A stretch of DNA of 64,000 nt from Pomphorhynchus laevis (taxonomy: Eukaryota; Acanthocephala; Palaeacanthocephala; Echinorhynchida; Pomphorhynchidae): assembly GCA_012934845.2 (NCBI GenBank), contig WNNJ02002717.1:372001-436000 (forward strand). Reading direction: 5' to 3'. Below are positions 20,558 through 31,339 of the stretch, piece after piece (the first letter of the stretch is position 1; every line of letters starts with the position of its first letter). The notes below the pieces were generated by a model, which saw only the letters and a list, made by a program, of their open reading frames with translations, did not search any database and was not told the DNA's origin. Made by a program: the position numbers and the translations under genes.

Positions 20558-21283
20558 TTGTACCCACTCTTCTCTTTAAATACTTCCCTCCCAGAACTAT
20601 TCCACCTTCTTCCCGTTTCGTCTGATGAAGTTTCTTCGGTTCTGCTGTCATTACCTAATAAAACCTCTCCTTCTGACCCAATTCCTACTCACTTGCTTAA
20701 AAATATCTGCTCCTCTATCTTACCCTTCCTAACCACATTGTTCAACTCGTCCATCCGTAGCCGTACATTTCCTTCCATCTGGAAATGCGCCACTGTTCGT
20801 CCTCTCATCAAAAAGCAATCTCTCGACTCCTCACTACCATCTTCGTACCGTCCTATCTCACTTCTCCCAACCCTCTCTAAACTCCTTGAGCGTATCGTTC
20901 TTAAGCAAGTTAATACATATCTCTTTTCCTCCAACTTATTTCCTCCCTTCCAAGCCGCTTTTCGCTCTAATTACTCTACCGAAATTGCCTGTCTTAAAGT
21001 TTATAACGACTTACTCATATCGCGCGATCATAAATTATGTAGTGTCATAGTTTCTCTTGATCTATCGTCTGCTTTTGACATCGTCGATCACTCGATTCTT
21101 CTCCATCGCCTTCGTCATGATTATGGCTTCTCTTTACCCACTGTATCATGGTTTTCTTCATATCTATCAAACCGTACATTTCGCGTCTATTCTAACTCTT
21201 CTCTCCCATCCTTCGTCCATCCCGTCCGGTGTTCCACAAGGCTCCGTATTAGGCCCTATGCTTTTCTCTCTTCTTCTCGGTGA
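20558..21283 (+). pseudogene. LINE family D RT fingers/palm region, copy 2
   Basis: A 241-codon frame with LLSLPNKTSPSDPIPTHLLK (the conserved pre-RT block), TVRPLIKKQSLDSSLPSSYRP-type fingers, ISLLPTLSKLLERI, FQAAFRSNYSTEIACLKV and the first catalytic block SLDLSSAFDIVDHSILLHRL. The GVPQGSVLGP and YADD blocks lie immediately downstream in another frame (21057-21458). The order and spacing are those of a standard non-LTR RT. Confidence 0.7.
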
Positions 21284-22559
21284 CTTGTCTTCGATTTCTC
21301 ATACATTTAACTTCCATGTTATGCAATATGCTGATGACATTCTCATCTATGCTCATGCACCTGTTTATCGTATTCACGATCTTAGTGTTTCTGCTTCCGA
21401 CTGTTTTGTCTCAATTTACAATCATCTTTCTTTCCTTCGCCTTTGCTCTGAATCCTGATAAATCCAAAATTATGTGGATCCTACCTCGACGCCTCGGCTT
21501 AGAACCTCCCTCCGTATCATTAAATTATACAATTCTTCCTATCGTTGACAATCTCGTTTTCCTAGGAATCCATTTCGACAACAGACTTTCACTTAAACAT
21601 TTCGTTAGAGATAAAGTACGCTCATCTACCTTGATACTCCGTAACCTCCGTCAAGTTCGTAGATTGATTGATTTCCCTTCTTGTATGACTCTAATATCTT
21701 CTCCTTTTTTCTAGAATCGATTATTGTCTTAGTTTATTTTCCAACTCACCTAAATTCACTCTTCTTCCCCTACAACGTATCGTCAACGCAGCCGTCCGAG
21801 TTCGCCTCCGTCTTCATCGTTTTGATCATACATCCTACCATCTTGCTTCTCTCGATTTGCCTACAATTTATTGTCGTGTTCAAATTCGTCTTCTTATCGT
21901 TGCTTTTCCGCCTTGTAACTTTTCATACCCCTTCATTTATCAACCTTCCTTTTCTTGATAATTCTCGTCCTGTTTACTGTTCCTTGCGTTCCTGTAATTC
22001 CCTTCTTTTACATGTCCCAAACTACTCTACCTCCTTTGGACTCCGCTCATTCCTGGTGGATGCTCCTCTATCGTGGAATAATCTGTCCATTCATATACGC
22101 CAATCAACTTCCCTACCGTGCTTCAAACGCCAAACCAATCCCATTTAAACAATTTATCTGCTTGACTTTTTAATTTTTTGATAGTGGACTTGTAAGCGTG
22201 CAGCTGGCACGCATTTGCCACGTTAAATAAATTTTTATTATGGCAAAGAATCGAAGTAAATGTCAAAGAATCGCTAAATAAATAAGGTTCTAAATTATAT
22301 GAAGAGTAATCAATATATTTGATTAGAGTAATTAGAGTAATCTTCATATTATATATGAAGAGTAATCCCCGAGAATACTGGTTACGAATTGTCTTGAATT
22401 GAATCACATATAATTCTTTAAAGAGGACTGCTCGGACAGCCGAATTCATACGTAGATCGCAACTTCCTTACAGCTGCTTTCAGTGCGTAAAAAGTTGATT
22501 TACTAGATCTCATTGCAACGTGGCAGATGGTTCATTCCCATAAGGATTTCCTTCTCAAT

Positions 22560-22850
22560 ATGCGAAGATTAGTTTGTCAGCTCGTAGAGGTCATCCTCTA
22601 TCACTGCATAAATTACCACATGGCAAAGTCCCAAGCGTGGTGCGACTTACACATCGGTCCTTAAATGTGTGAAATGTTCTGCCTAAAGAAATTTCATGTA
22701 CATCCAACTACTGCAGCTTTAACCAAAAAATTCGACATTGGCTATTAAATTCTGGCGTAAATGCTTCAAGTTATTTTAGTCATTTAATTTTTTCTATGAA
22801 GTTAAAATAGCCATTTGCGGCTAATAACTTGTACTAAAATAAATAAATAC
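22560..22850 (+). mobile_element. 3' end of a CR1-like LINE (family E relative)
   Basis: Broken frames read RGHPLSLHKLPHGKV, RLTHRSLNVWNVLPKEI and IRHWLLN. These match the C-terminal block of family E (RGHSLTVKTLHHGKL, SHRAVRMWNLLPEDM). Downstream, AGCCATTTGCGGCT forms a hairpin before AAAATAAATAAATA, the same arrangement as at the family E 3' end. Confidence 0.5.
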
Positions 22851-23329
22851 ACTCAAACCTATTCTAATTTGGAGTGCCATCAGACGCAGTCATAAAATAA
22901 TATGATAAATTTACAGTAATGATGTGTTCACCGTGTAAGACACCACTAACCGTTTGAAGAGTGTTTATTTGTAAAGGTTATGTTCGACCTCTTTTAAAAT
23001 ATGACCGAAATCGTTTTAGATGCTTTAATACACTTGACGCGATCTCATTCTCGAAAGCCTGTCGTTTTTTGCGTTTTATTCTATTGCAAAGATTGCGAGC
23101 ATAATTATAATGGATTTTGATATTAGATTCATACCTGAACAAACACCACAGTTTATGACGAGATTTTACGACCGACAGCAGTTCCCGATCAAAGAGAAGC
23201 AGACGAGAGTATTGAGCTCGTACATGACGTAAGGGAGCAAAAATATCAGATATCCGCAGTGTCTTAGCATTTAACAGCCATAGGTAATCGTCCGCGCTAA
23301 AACAATGCAGATTATCAGGATTAAGATTG
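22851..23329. other. Unassigned DNA left of the LTR fossil
   Basis: I see no clear gene. A 41-codon plus-strand frame starts at 23110 (MDFDIRFIPEQTPQFMTRFY) and has a coding-like composition, but nothing else supports it. Confidence 0.25.
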
Positions 23330-23460
23330 TGTGGTAACTGTATAACTATATTGATTTATTGAATTATTCACATTTACCTTAAGTTACCTTCTTATTTGTA
23401 GATAGTTGAATAAAGCCTTTCATGCTGGTTCTTTCTGACTACTAAAGTAAAGTCACTACA
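23330..23460 (+). repeat. Left LTR of the Ty3/Gypsy-like fossil
   Basis: TGTGGTAACTGTATAACTAT at the start, GTCACTACA at the end. It is short for the family, at 131 bp. Confidence 0.9.
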
Positions 23461-24104
23461 ATTTATTCAACTATTTCTCTCGATCTCCAATCAAATGGAT
23501 TCTTTAATGAAACCTGCTCGCTTTATTGGTACTTCAAGCACAACCGCGGCTGAATGAAGGCATTGGCGCCAAATGTTCGATAATTGTGTGGCGGAGTTGG
23601 AAGTTGGTCATCCTGATAGAACAATCAACAAGTTACGGCTTCTGACAAATTATATATCAGCAAATGTGTTCGAAACGATTTCCGATTGTAAAGACTACGA
23701 TGAAGCCATTGCTATCCTCGAAGCAACGTACGACAAACCTACAAATTCTGTTTTCGCTCGCTATACCTTGGCAACTTGCAAGCAACAATTAGAAGAGACT
23801 GTTGACAAATTCCTCGCAAATTTAAAGCGACTGGCCAGATCATGTAATTTTAAAGCAGTTTCTGCAGCTCAATACACAGATGAAGCAATACGAGATGCCT
23901 TTATTATAGGTTTGTAAAGTGGAGAAATACGTCGACGGCTCCTTGAACGGGAGAATCTTAAACTATATGATGCTATATTAATGGCTCAATCTCTTGAAAC
24001 GGCTCAAAGAAATGCTAAATCATTCGAATCTTCTCAAGGTTCCGACTTCTCTGCTCAAATATCGCAAAACGTCGATAAAGATATCCGCCTAGATAATAGA
24101 GACG

Positions 24105-24260
24105 ATAATATCGCTGCCGCTAGAAGGTGGCAGCGATATTATCGCTGCCACCTTCTAGCGACCTGCTTTAAGGTCGCTAGAAGGTGGCAGCTAGAAGGTG
24201 TCTGCGATGTGGAAGCACCGCTGTCTGCGGTGCTTCCACACCGCAGACAGCAATGTCCAG
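24105..24260. repeat. Chained palindromes within the LTR fossil
   Basis: Four overlapping or adjacent inverted repeats follow each other. GATAATATCGCTGCC pairs with GGCAGCGATATTATC; CTAGAAGGTGGCAGCG pairs with CGCTGCCACCTTCTAG; AGCGACCT pairs with AGGTCGCT; and GTGGAAGCACCG pairs with CGGTGCTTCCAC. Arms of one stem are reused in the next, the pattern expected of successive template switches. Confidence 0.75.
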
Positions 24261-24429
24261 CTCGTGACGCGACCTGCTTTAAGTGTGGAAAGCGTTGCCA
24301 TTTTTTCAAATGTCTGCCAAAGCCCGAATTCAAAATGCTCAGCAGCCTTCGAAAATACGCTCGCGACATCTAATGTAATGATACCGATTCGTAATGATAG
24401 TTTAATACCCGTACGGTTATTATTATGTA

Positions 24430-25013
24430 GACAACGTTACGAGCATAGCTCAGAGTTGCTGACAAATCGACAGTCAAAATAAAATAAAAAGAGAAAGACA
24501 AAAAAATAATCAACAATTTAAAATAATCTGTCCTTTAAAGAGCTCACGAGTTGCCGCATTTACAATATCATCGCTTAAACGATTCTATTAATTTATTATT
24601 CGTTGTCCAAATCGAATCGTCCTAGAATGTACTTTTCGTCGGCGACTAAGATAAAACGAGTGACCTCGCAAATCTCGAGTTGATCGAATGTTGAAGAGCC
24701 CACACAACACATGGTGTTCATTGTGAAATACCTCCCATACAAGACACAGATCCCGCGAGTCACGAATATCACATAATGACTGCATATTTAAAGACCGAAG
24801 ACGGTCCTCGTAAGGAAGTTCTCTCAAAGAATGTACTAATTTTGTTGTCCTACGTAGCACCTTCTTAAGTCGAGTAATCTTATCTCTGGTTCGAGGGTAT
24901 GAACATTGAGAAGCATATAACAAATGACTTAGTACAAAAGCGTTTGCAAGAACTCTAAAAGAACGTGGACTCACATAGCTGAATGATCGGCGAAGGAAAC
25001 CAACTATTCGCAT
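24430..25013 (-). mobile_element. CR1-like LINE 3' fragment nested in the LTR fossil
   Basis: On the minus strand a 141-codon frame (24588-25013) reads FRVLANAFVLSHLLYASQC, ITRLKKVLRRTTKLVHSL and MQSLCDIRDSRDLCLVWEV, the region after the RT in CR1-like ORF2 proteins. It parallels LENVLRRLTRCCRLP and VCSDILSFRDMLL of family E. The fragment continues in another frame to a 3' end near 24430 with a GAGC-ATA-GCTC hairpin. It lies antisense to the host fossil, so it inserted later. Confidence 0.65.
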
Positions 25014-25276
25014 GGCCTTATGTTGGATAGCTATTCGACGGCAGCTCTAATCGACTCTGGCAGTATAAAGAGTTTTGTTCGATCCGATATAGTGGTTGCT
25101 GCAAAATTGCGAAAACAGCTATCTTCGGAAATGATCTTTATGGCGTCATCCGACCACTCGGTTCATACGAAAGGACACTGTGTTGTAGACGTACGTATAG
25201 GTGGAAAGAAGTTTACTGCAATCAAACTTACGTATTCTAGGTTAAGAAATCGAATAAAGAATAATTAGGACGAACC

Positions 25277-25532
25277 AAATTCGTTATTTCTTCTACATGA
25301 AATCTGAAAAGAGACTGTAATATCTTAACAGGGAAAAGTAATTTGATCTAACGTCTTCTCGCATAAGATAGGACGTTAAGCAAAAATACACATTCTAAAA
25401 CGATAAATTCGTTATTTCTTCTACATGAAATCTGAAAAGAGACTGTAATATCTTAACAGGGAAAAGTAATTTGATCTAACGTCTTCTCGCATAAGATAGG
25501 ACGTTAAGCAAAAATACACATTCTAAAACGAT
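25277..25532 (+). repeat. 128-bp tandem duplication
   Basis: Two nearly identical 128-bp units (25277-25404 and 25405-25532) lie head to tail, each starting AAATTCGTTATTTCTTCTAC. They lie just before the integrase part of the LTR fossil. Confidence 0.85.
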
Positions 25533-26616
25533 AAGCACGTCTATAAACACATTATTGATAAAATTGGCTAGTCGAAATTGAAAAGAGAGTTAAACTTGTC
25601 GTGTCAAACTTGTGCCGAACTCAAACCCAAATTTCACAAGCCTAATCCTTCACGATTAGTAATCGCGGGTCGCCCCTTTAAGCGATTGGCCATGGATTTC
25701 GTCGGTCCTAAACCTTCAATCGATGGCGACAAGTACTTGCTCGTTATCGTGGATGAGTACTCCCGATTTCCTTTTGTGTATCCATGTAATAATATGTCTA
25801 CTACAACCGTTATCAAATGCTTACAAAATTTATTCTCAATTTTTGGAGCTCCGGATGCGATACACTGTGATCGTGGTACTCAATTTATGTCAAAAGAGGT
25901 TCAATCATATCTCTGGCAAAGAGGGACTGTGATAACTCATTCTAGCCCATACCATCCGACGGGTAATGGACAATGTGAAAGAATAAATGGCATAGTATGG
26001 AGAACTATCAAACTAGCGCTGCGTTTAAGATGTTTAGGAGAAAATCGTTGGAAATCGGTTCTTGACATCGCATTGCATTCAATACGCTCACTGCTGTGTA
26101 CCTCGACAAATCAAACTCAACATGAATGGTTTTTTTCATTCCAGAGAAAAACCGAAAATGGGTACTCTATACCAACTTGGTTGCTTGGTGGACCAGCTCT
26201 CCTCCGAAACTTCCAAAGACATTCGAAGTCAGATCCTTTAATAATACCTGTTCAAATACTCTCTTCGACGCCAACCCACTCGCAAATCAGTTATCAAGAT
26301 GGAAGAAGAAGTGTAGTATCAACATCCGATTTAGCTCCAACAGGGGACACCTCATCTTCATCACAGATTGTCGGTTACTCCAATTATTCGTTGCAACAAT
26401 CTGAAGAGGATAATTCTCGGATCAGTGTTCCGTTGGAAAATGACAACGCAGCGAATGTCAACAAAGATGATCTAAATCAGGACAATGTGCAAAACGAAAG
26501 CTCACCTGAAACCTTAGATGAAAGTACAGATTCTGTATTTAAGTTTATACCGAGCAAATCAAGCCGAGGACGAATCATAAAAAGGTCCACCACATTTAAT
26601 GTCAAGGAGGAGAAAG

Positions 26617-26747
26617 TGTGGTAACTGTATAACTATATTGATTTATTGAATTATTCACATTTACCTTAAGTTACCTTCTTATTTGTAGGTAGTTGAATAA
26701 AGCCTTTCATGTTAGTTATTTCTGACTACTAAAGTAAAGTCACTACA
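26617..26747 (+). repeat. Right LTR of the Ty3/Gypsy-like fossil
   Basis: Partner of 23330-23460, the same 131-bp length with four differences. The base after it begins the open frame of the next entry. Confidence 0.9.
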
Positions 26748-27593
26748 GTTCGATATCGAATTCCACGATATCCACGAAGTCTGACAGGTCACAATGTACA
26801 TTCCGTGAGCATTGCAAGAATGCTAAATATCAAAATACGGGAAATGGATGGATGCGCCAGAGAATATCGAAACGAGACGTTTATGCGAAGAGCGTTGACC
26901 TATTTAACATATATGCTTGATCGTCGAAAAAGCGGTCACAGTAGACGAAAAACAAGGGAGAGACGAAGACGACGTTGTCCGTACCTTCGAAAAAATAGAC
27001 GAATGTTAAGCTTGCAAGGTAAGGCATTTTCTGCGCAGAAACAACAAACAAAGAAAATAAGAGTACCAAGAACGTTTGAAGGTTCTTCAAGTGTGATCTG
27101 TGACAGAACTGTTGTCAGGAGCCACCGAATTATACGTAGTAGTAGACGGAAGAATGTAGAACAGTGTTTTAACGAAGAATTACAAACGATAAAGCCATGT
27201 TACGTCCTGCTCGAATATTATACCGTGATATTCTGTGAGTTCCGTGAATCAGGATCTCCGTTTTCGGAAACATTCGTGCCAGCAAAATCGGACGCATCTG
27301 TAAACGTGAACGAAACAACAAACACTTTGGACACGTTTACAAACCCGTACGAAGCCACAGACACCTCAGACACTTTTACAAACGCGAACGAAGCGAAAGA
27401 CGTTTTGGACATAGAATGTGAGACCCGTGTAATCCGGTTTTGGCGAAACCGCATGATTAAGCTCGGGCTCGGGATTGAGGACGATGCGGATGAACTTCTG
27501 GACAGAAAGGGCGACACCGCGGCCGTCCAGCAGACGAGAGCGACGCTACGCGCATGGAAGACGTTGGCTACCAATTTAAGTGTTGATTTTTGA
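26748..27593 (+). CDS. Unidentified basic/repeat-containing ORF
   Basis: The frame is open from the first base after the right LTR to TGA at 27591-27593, 281 sense codons; the first ATG is at 26820. I do not recognise it. The N-terminal part is very basic (SGHSRRKTRERRRRRCPYLR), like an RNA- or DNA-binding segment. The middle holds imperfect repeats of about 12 residues (NTLDTFTNPYEA, DTSDTFTNANEA). The C-terminal part is helix-like and charged (IRFWRNRMIKLGLGIEDDAD, TRATLRAWKTLATNLSVDF). GC content is higher than in the surroundings. The abrupt start at the LTR suggests that the retroelement cut into this ORF, or joined it by rearrangement. It could be a host exon or part of another element. 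Confidence 0.35.
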   Translation, partial: VRYRIPRYPRSLTGHNVHSVSIARMLNIKIREMDGCAREYRNETFMRRALTYLTYMLDRRKSGHSRRKTRERRRRRCPYLRKNRRMLSLQGKAFSAQKQQTKKIRVPRTFEGSSSVICDRTVVRSHRIIRSSRRKNVEQCFNEELQTIKPCYVLLEYYTVIFCEFRESGSPFSETFVPAKSDASVNVNETTNTLDTFTNPYEATDTSDTFTNANEAKDVLDIECETRVIRFWRNRMIKLGLGIEDDADELLDRKGDTAAVQQTRATLRAWKTLATNLSVDF

Positions 27594-27739
27594 TTGCATA
27601 ATGTTGACAGTAAATTACAACTATTTACTCTAGACTAATTGTTAACACTAAATTTGACACGAAATTATCATGTAGACTAGACTAGAATTCCAATGAAAGG
27701 ACAGTGATCACTACTGCCAATTGGAGGATCCTAATGTAA

Positions 27740-28800
27740 ATTTACAATATCGCAAAATGAGCTAGATAAATACAAGGTCTAAGACCGAATTCGGACTAGA
27801 TGTACACGTGGGCTTTATAACATGATAAACAAGAAGTAAATCAATGACTAGGAATTCATAAATTTGTCTTTTAGTCTCGTAACAGTTGCTGGATGTACAT
27901 TCATCCCAATCTATATTTGAAAAGTTAAAGTCACCCAAAAGCAGAAAGTGACCGGACAAGCAGCACTTTGCGAGGAGGACCTTCAAATATCAAACTTCAG
28001 AGGAACGGATGGAGATCTATACAAGATACAAATTTTGACATAAATAAAATCTCCACTAATTGTAAACGATAAGAACTCCTCAAAAGTCTAGATTACACAC
28101 AATATTAATCTCTTAAACTGGCAAGCCGTGTCGTAAATATGCAACAGCACAATCATATTTTCCAGAAGCACGATCCATTCTAAATAAGTGATAATTTTGA
28201 ATGTAGTGTTATCGTCTATGTAAAAATAAAGCCAAGTCTCAGAGATACATAACACATATCGTAACTATACGATAATACAAGGCTTTATGGCTCAATGAAT
28301 TGGGCTGGAAGGCTCTTACGTTCGAATAACGAACCAAATGTTACGTTTTTTATAGCTCTCAAAATCGAACTAGTGTCTAATGATGAAGTAACTACTGCAG
28401 AAAAATCTACAGAATCTCCCAAATGAAGGAGTATGTTGTCAGATACATCTACAACTGGCACAATGGAACCCAACGCACAGTTGATCGCCACTTGTTAACA
28501 GGAAAATTTCGAACATAAAGGTTTGACTCACCATAACTCAGATGATACATTTTAGCACATTTTAGCATCAAACGATCATCAGGTTATATATCACGAAAAA
28601 TACGTACAGAGCTTTTTTAGCATGTATCCACACTGCAATAAGAAAACCACATGTACCACCGAGCTAAAAACTACAATCACTAGTTTGGGTCCGAAACGGA
28701 ATATTCTAAGAACTGACAAACTCGATGCCATATCATTGTCGCTTGCCAGAAGTTGAGAACAAATATTACGCAATTGAGAAACATCTTCATTTTATCTGCT
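27740..28800 (-). mobile_element. CR1-like LINE endonuclease region (decayed)
   Basis: On the minus strand, broken frames read YHLFRMDRASGKYDCAVAYL (the GG-V-A-Y-R block of APE nucleases) and then LLLGDFNFSNIDW, a typical GDFN motif, followed by YHVIKPTCTSSPNSVLDLVF. The order fits the endonuclease of a CR1-type ORF2. There are many stops. It could be a 5' portion of a family E relative. Confidence 0.55.
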
Positions 28801-29109
28801 ATGTGGATCGCTGGCACATGATTTTGCCACCGATTCAATTAAGTTGAGATTTCTGTTAATAGTGCAATACCTATTCCTAATGTAATCTTTTGTAGAAAGG
28901 TTGCAGGGGAAACTCTTTTGCTTCTTGCGTCTCGACCCTTGTTCCACATCATTTAAACAAATACGCTTTAACGCTGAGTGGTCATTAGCTATATCTGAGA
29001 TCGGACTAGAGCTCAACATGAAGAAATGCGAGGTAGTAAATGAGTGCGAAGAAGCTTGGTAAACAATTTGCCAGCTTCTTCCTAGCTGCAAATCGATTCA
29101 ACCGTCAGA

Positions 29110-29480
29110 CGCATCTCTGCTTGATGCACCGATCGACCGCGACACACAAAGCTGCCAACTACGAGTTACACGCAGTATAACTCGTAGGCCGGGGCAGTCG
29201 TACGATGCTCCGGAGAAAATAAAAGCTCAAAATAGAGTCACTTCGACAAGCGCCAATACGAATTTACTCCTATTACAGTCGAAACCCTTGGCACCTACGA
29301 TCCATTCGCAATGAAGTTCCTGGACTCTCTTGGAGCGAGGCTATCTCGAAATACGGGGGAAAACATGCCCGCACATGGCTAATGCAGCGCCTTAGCACTG
29401 CCATACAACGGGGCAATGCGGCATGCTTCAAGGAATCAACCGAAGAATCGACGCTCGAATTTTTTCGTTTAACATTGTCA
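29110..29480 (+). mobile_element. R2-like element C-terminal fragment
   Basis: A frame reads FTPITVETLGTYDPFAMKFL, then GARLSRNT and WLMQRLSTAIQRGNAACFKE. The spacing (F-P-x-x-x-x-T-x-G, then a polar helix, then QR-S-A-QRGNA) parallels the C terminus of the whole R2-like protein at 34480-37602 (FIPFVLTATGGFGPTAKRL...). It appears to be a different, longer-tailed subfamily. A 10-bp hairpin, CTACGAGTTA paired with TAACTCGTAG, lies just upstream near 29160. Confidence 0.35.
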
Positions 29481-31237
29481 CCTTTTCTATTTTTAACAAA
29501 AAGCAGTTGATGAAGAATATGTGAATTTGTTAAAACAATTGAAACTATAAAATATAATTATCATTTAAATAAATTTAGTAATTTTATAATATTAAATTCT
29601 TCTGTAAGTGAATACACCCATGTTGACAGATTTGCACAATTTGAAGGTAAATGGTTATTTTCTAATGTCCTTCCAAATTTTAGAGGAGATTTTGGATTGT
29701 CGATATTGCCGTTTTATTACGAAAATGAAATAATCTGTTCGATTTAAAATTGTCATTTAATATTAATAGACAATTAATAAAAATCATTTATTCTTCCATT
29801 AATCATTTTTATTACATAATAATTTTTATAACTGAACGATTTGAGATTTTAAATAAGATTTTTAATAAGTTACAAATGTGCACATGTAAAATGTTTTAAT
29901 TACTGAATTTCCATAATACATGAGCTTTTTAATCAAGCGATAATAAATACATGGTTAAAAACGTAATAATGCCTTTGGAACACACTTAATAAAATATAAT
30001 AATGTATCTTGTTGCAATAACTTATATAAATTACTATATAATAAGGCACAGTAGAAGTACAAATACTAGGATTGTTATAATCCCATCCAACAAATGAACA
30101 ATAAATGATAAGATTGCCTTCGGTAATTAACGTTTTCTTCGGATGGTATATTATTTATAATTTTTCATAGTCAAAGTTTTTTTTGAATTTAACCTAAAAT
30201 TGCAGTCACTTTAATTTACTTATCTGGATCAAATTAATTTTTTTTTCACAAAATAAAAATGAAAAATAAAAAGCAAAAGTATGATCAATGTCAATAGGTT
30301 GAAATTGATGTGTGGAAGCGTGTGGGAGATTTCTAAAGAGTTAGAATAATTGAATCAATTATTAAGGGACAAAAATATCGGTTACTGTGTTTGAAGGATG
30401 GAGGCGATTGAGTTACTTATCTGGATCACTTTTGAATACAATTTGAAAACTGTAAACAAGAAACTAATTTAACAAAAGCTTCTGATAATTCCAAATACAA
30501 TGTCTGATAAAGTTTATTTTTAATGACATCATTTCCTGGATTATAGTATGCCATTTTGTTTTATTTATTTCTAAAATTAATTATAACTTTATATAATTAT
30601 AATTAGGAATAAATAAAATAAATAAATTTGCGATATCGTATTATATAATATTTATTAATTATATATTTACTAATATTAAATAGTAATATCATTTCATTTT
30701 TATTAAGAGACTAAACGATAAAATTATCAGTTGAAGAAATATTTGGTATAAAGCCTTTGAGTCGTAATACAAAATAATAAAATTATCATATAATTTTTAT
30801 AATATTATATTATTGAATAATATACTAATTAATAAAATATAATACTTCAAGAACTTAAACACAAAGATATAAAACTGACTGTTTTTTGGTAAAAAATAAG
30901 TCTTACAATCAAAATTTTTTACAGCTCAGACACATTTGTCAGGCTAACTGTTCTTGGTTAAAAGATATAAACACTTTCAATTAAAATGCCTCGTGGAATG
31001 TTAGAAATAACAAATAAAAATATAATATAAAAATACTAACATATTTATATTATAGTTTTATATTATAAAACTAAAATATAAAGAAATAAATAATAGTATA
31101 ATTTTTATTTTACTTTTATATTTATACAAAATAAAATAATACAATAACGGTTCACAATGGCTCTCAGTACATGCTTCATGATTTGCATCTCCAGAAGTAG
31201 AAAAACTACTGGGCACAATATTGCTTGTTCAATCAAA
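29481..31237. other. AT-rich stretch without visible genes
   Basis: About 1.75 kb of very AT-rich DNA. I see no coding frame above noise, no RNA gene and no clear tandem array. Confidence 0.4.
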
Positions 31238-31256
31238 TCAGCTAACTGAGTCTACG
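31238..31256 (-). repeat. Conserved 19-bp motif, copy 3
   Basis: On the minus strand it reads CGTAGACTCAGTTAGCTGA, identical to copy 1, and is followed by TTTGATT. On its AT-rich side there is AATTATATTAAA, shared with copy 2, and a perfect hairpin TTTATGAGG-TTTT-CCTCATAAA at about 31287-31308. Confidence 0.6.
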
Positions 31257-31339
31257 TATTTAATATAATTTTTTTCAGTAATTTTTTATGAGGTTTTCCT
31301 CATAAAATATTGTCAAAGAAAAAGGAAAATACTTGGTCC

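Larger units (their letters stand above)
19460..22245 (+). mobile_element. CR1/L2-like LINE, family D copy 2
   Basis: A second and longer copy. It includes more of the endonuclease than copy 1: HNADLLPDIFDQL, ILYITESW and NHGGIVAIARHP precede VLGDFNIRLDR, THILGGALDII and LSDHFLV. RT motifs SLDLSSAFDIVDH, GSVLGPMLFSLLLGD and MQYADDILIYAHAP are present. The 3' end is GCGTGC-AGCTG-GCACGC, CCACGTTAAATAAA, then T-rich. Protein sequence is well kept relative to copy 1, although the DNA differs at many third positions, so these are two subfamilies that diverged while under selection. Several frameshifts and stops break it. Confidence 0.85.
23330..26747 (+). mobile_element. LTR retrotransposon fossil, Ty3/Gypsy-like
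   Basis: Two 131-bp terminal repeats (23330-23460 and 26617-26747) begin TG and end CA and contain GAATAAAG. They differ at four positions, about 3%, suggesting a fairly young insertion. Between them are a gag-like region with a zinc-knuckle-type CFKCGK motif (about 23494-24370) and an integrase region (25578-26624). The RT is largely absent. A minus-strand LINE fragment is inserted at 24430-25013, and a 128-bp tandem duplication lies at 25277-25532. No matching target duplication is seen at the outer edges. The element is clearly broken, with many breaks. Confidence 0.85.

Noticed and set aside
24139-24369. Minus-strand ORF across the palindromes in the LTR fossil
   Set aside because: It is a mirror of the palindromic sequence and of the gag-side frame, not an independent gene.
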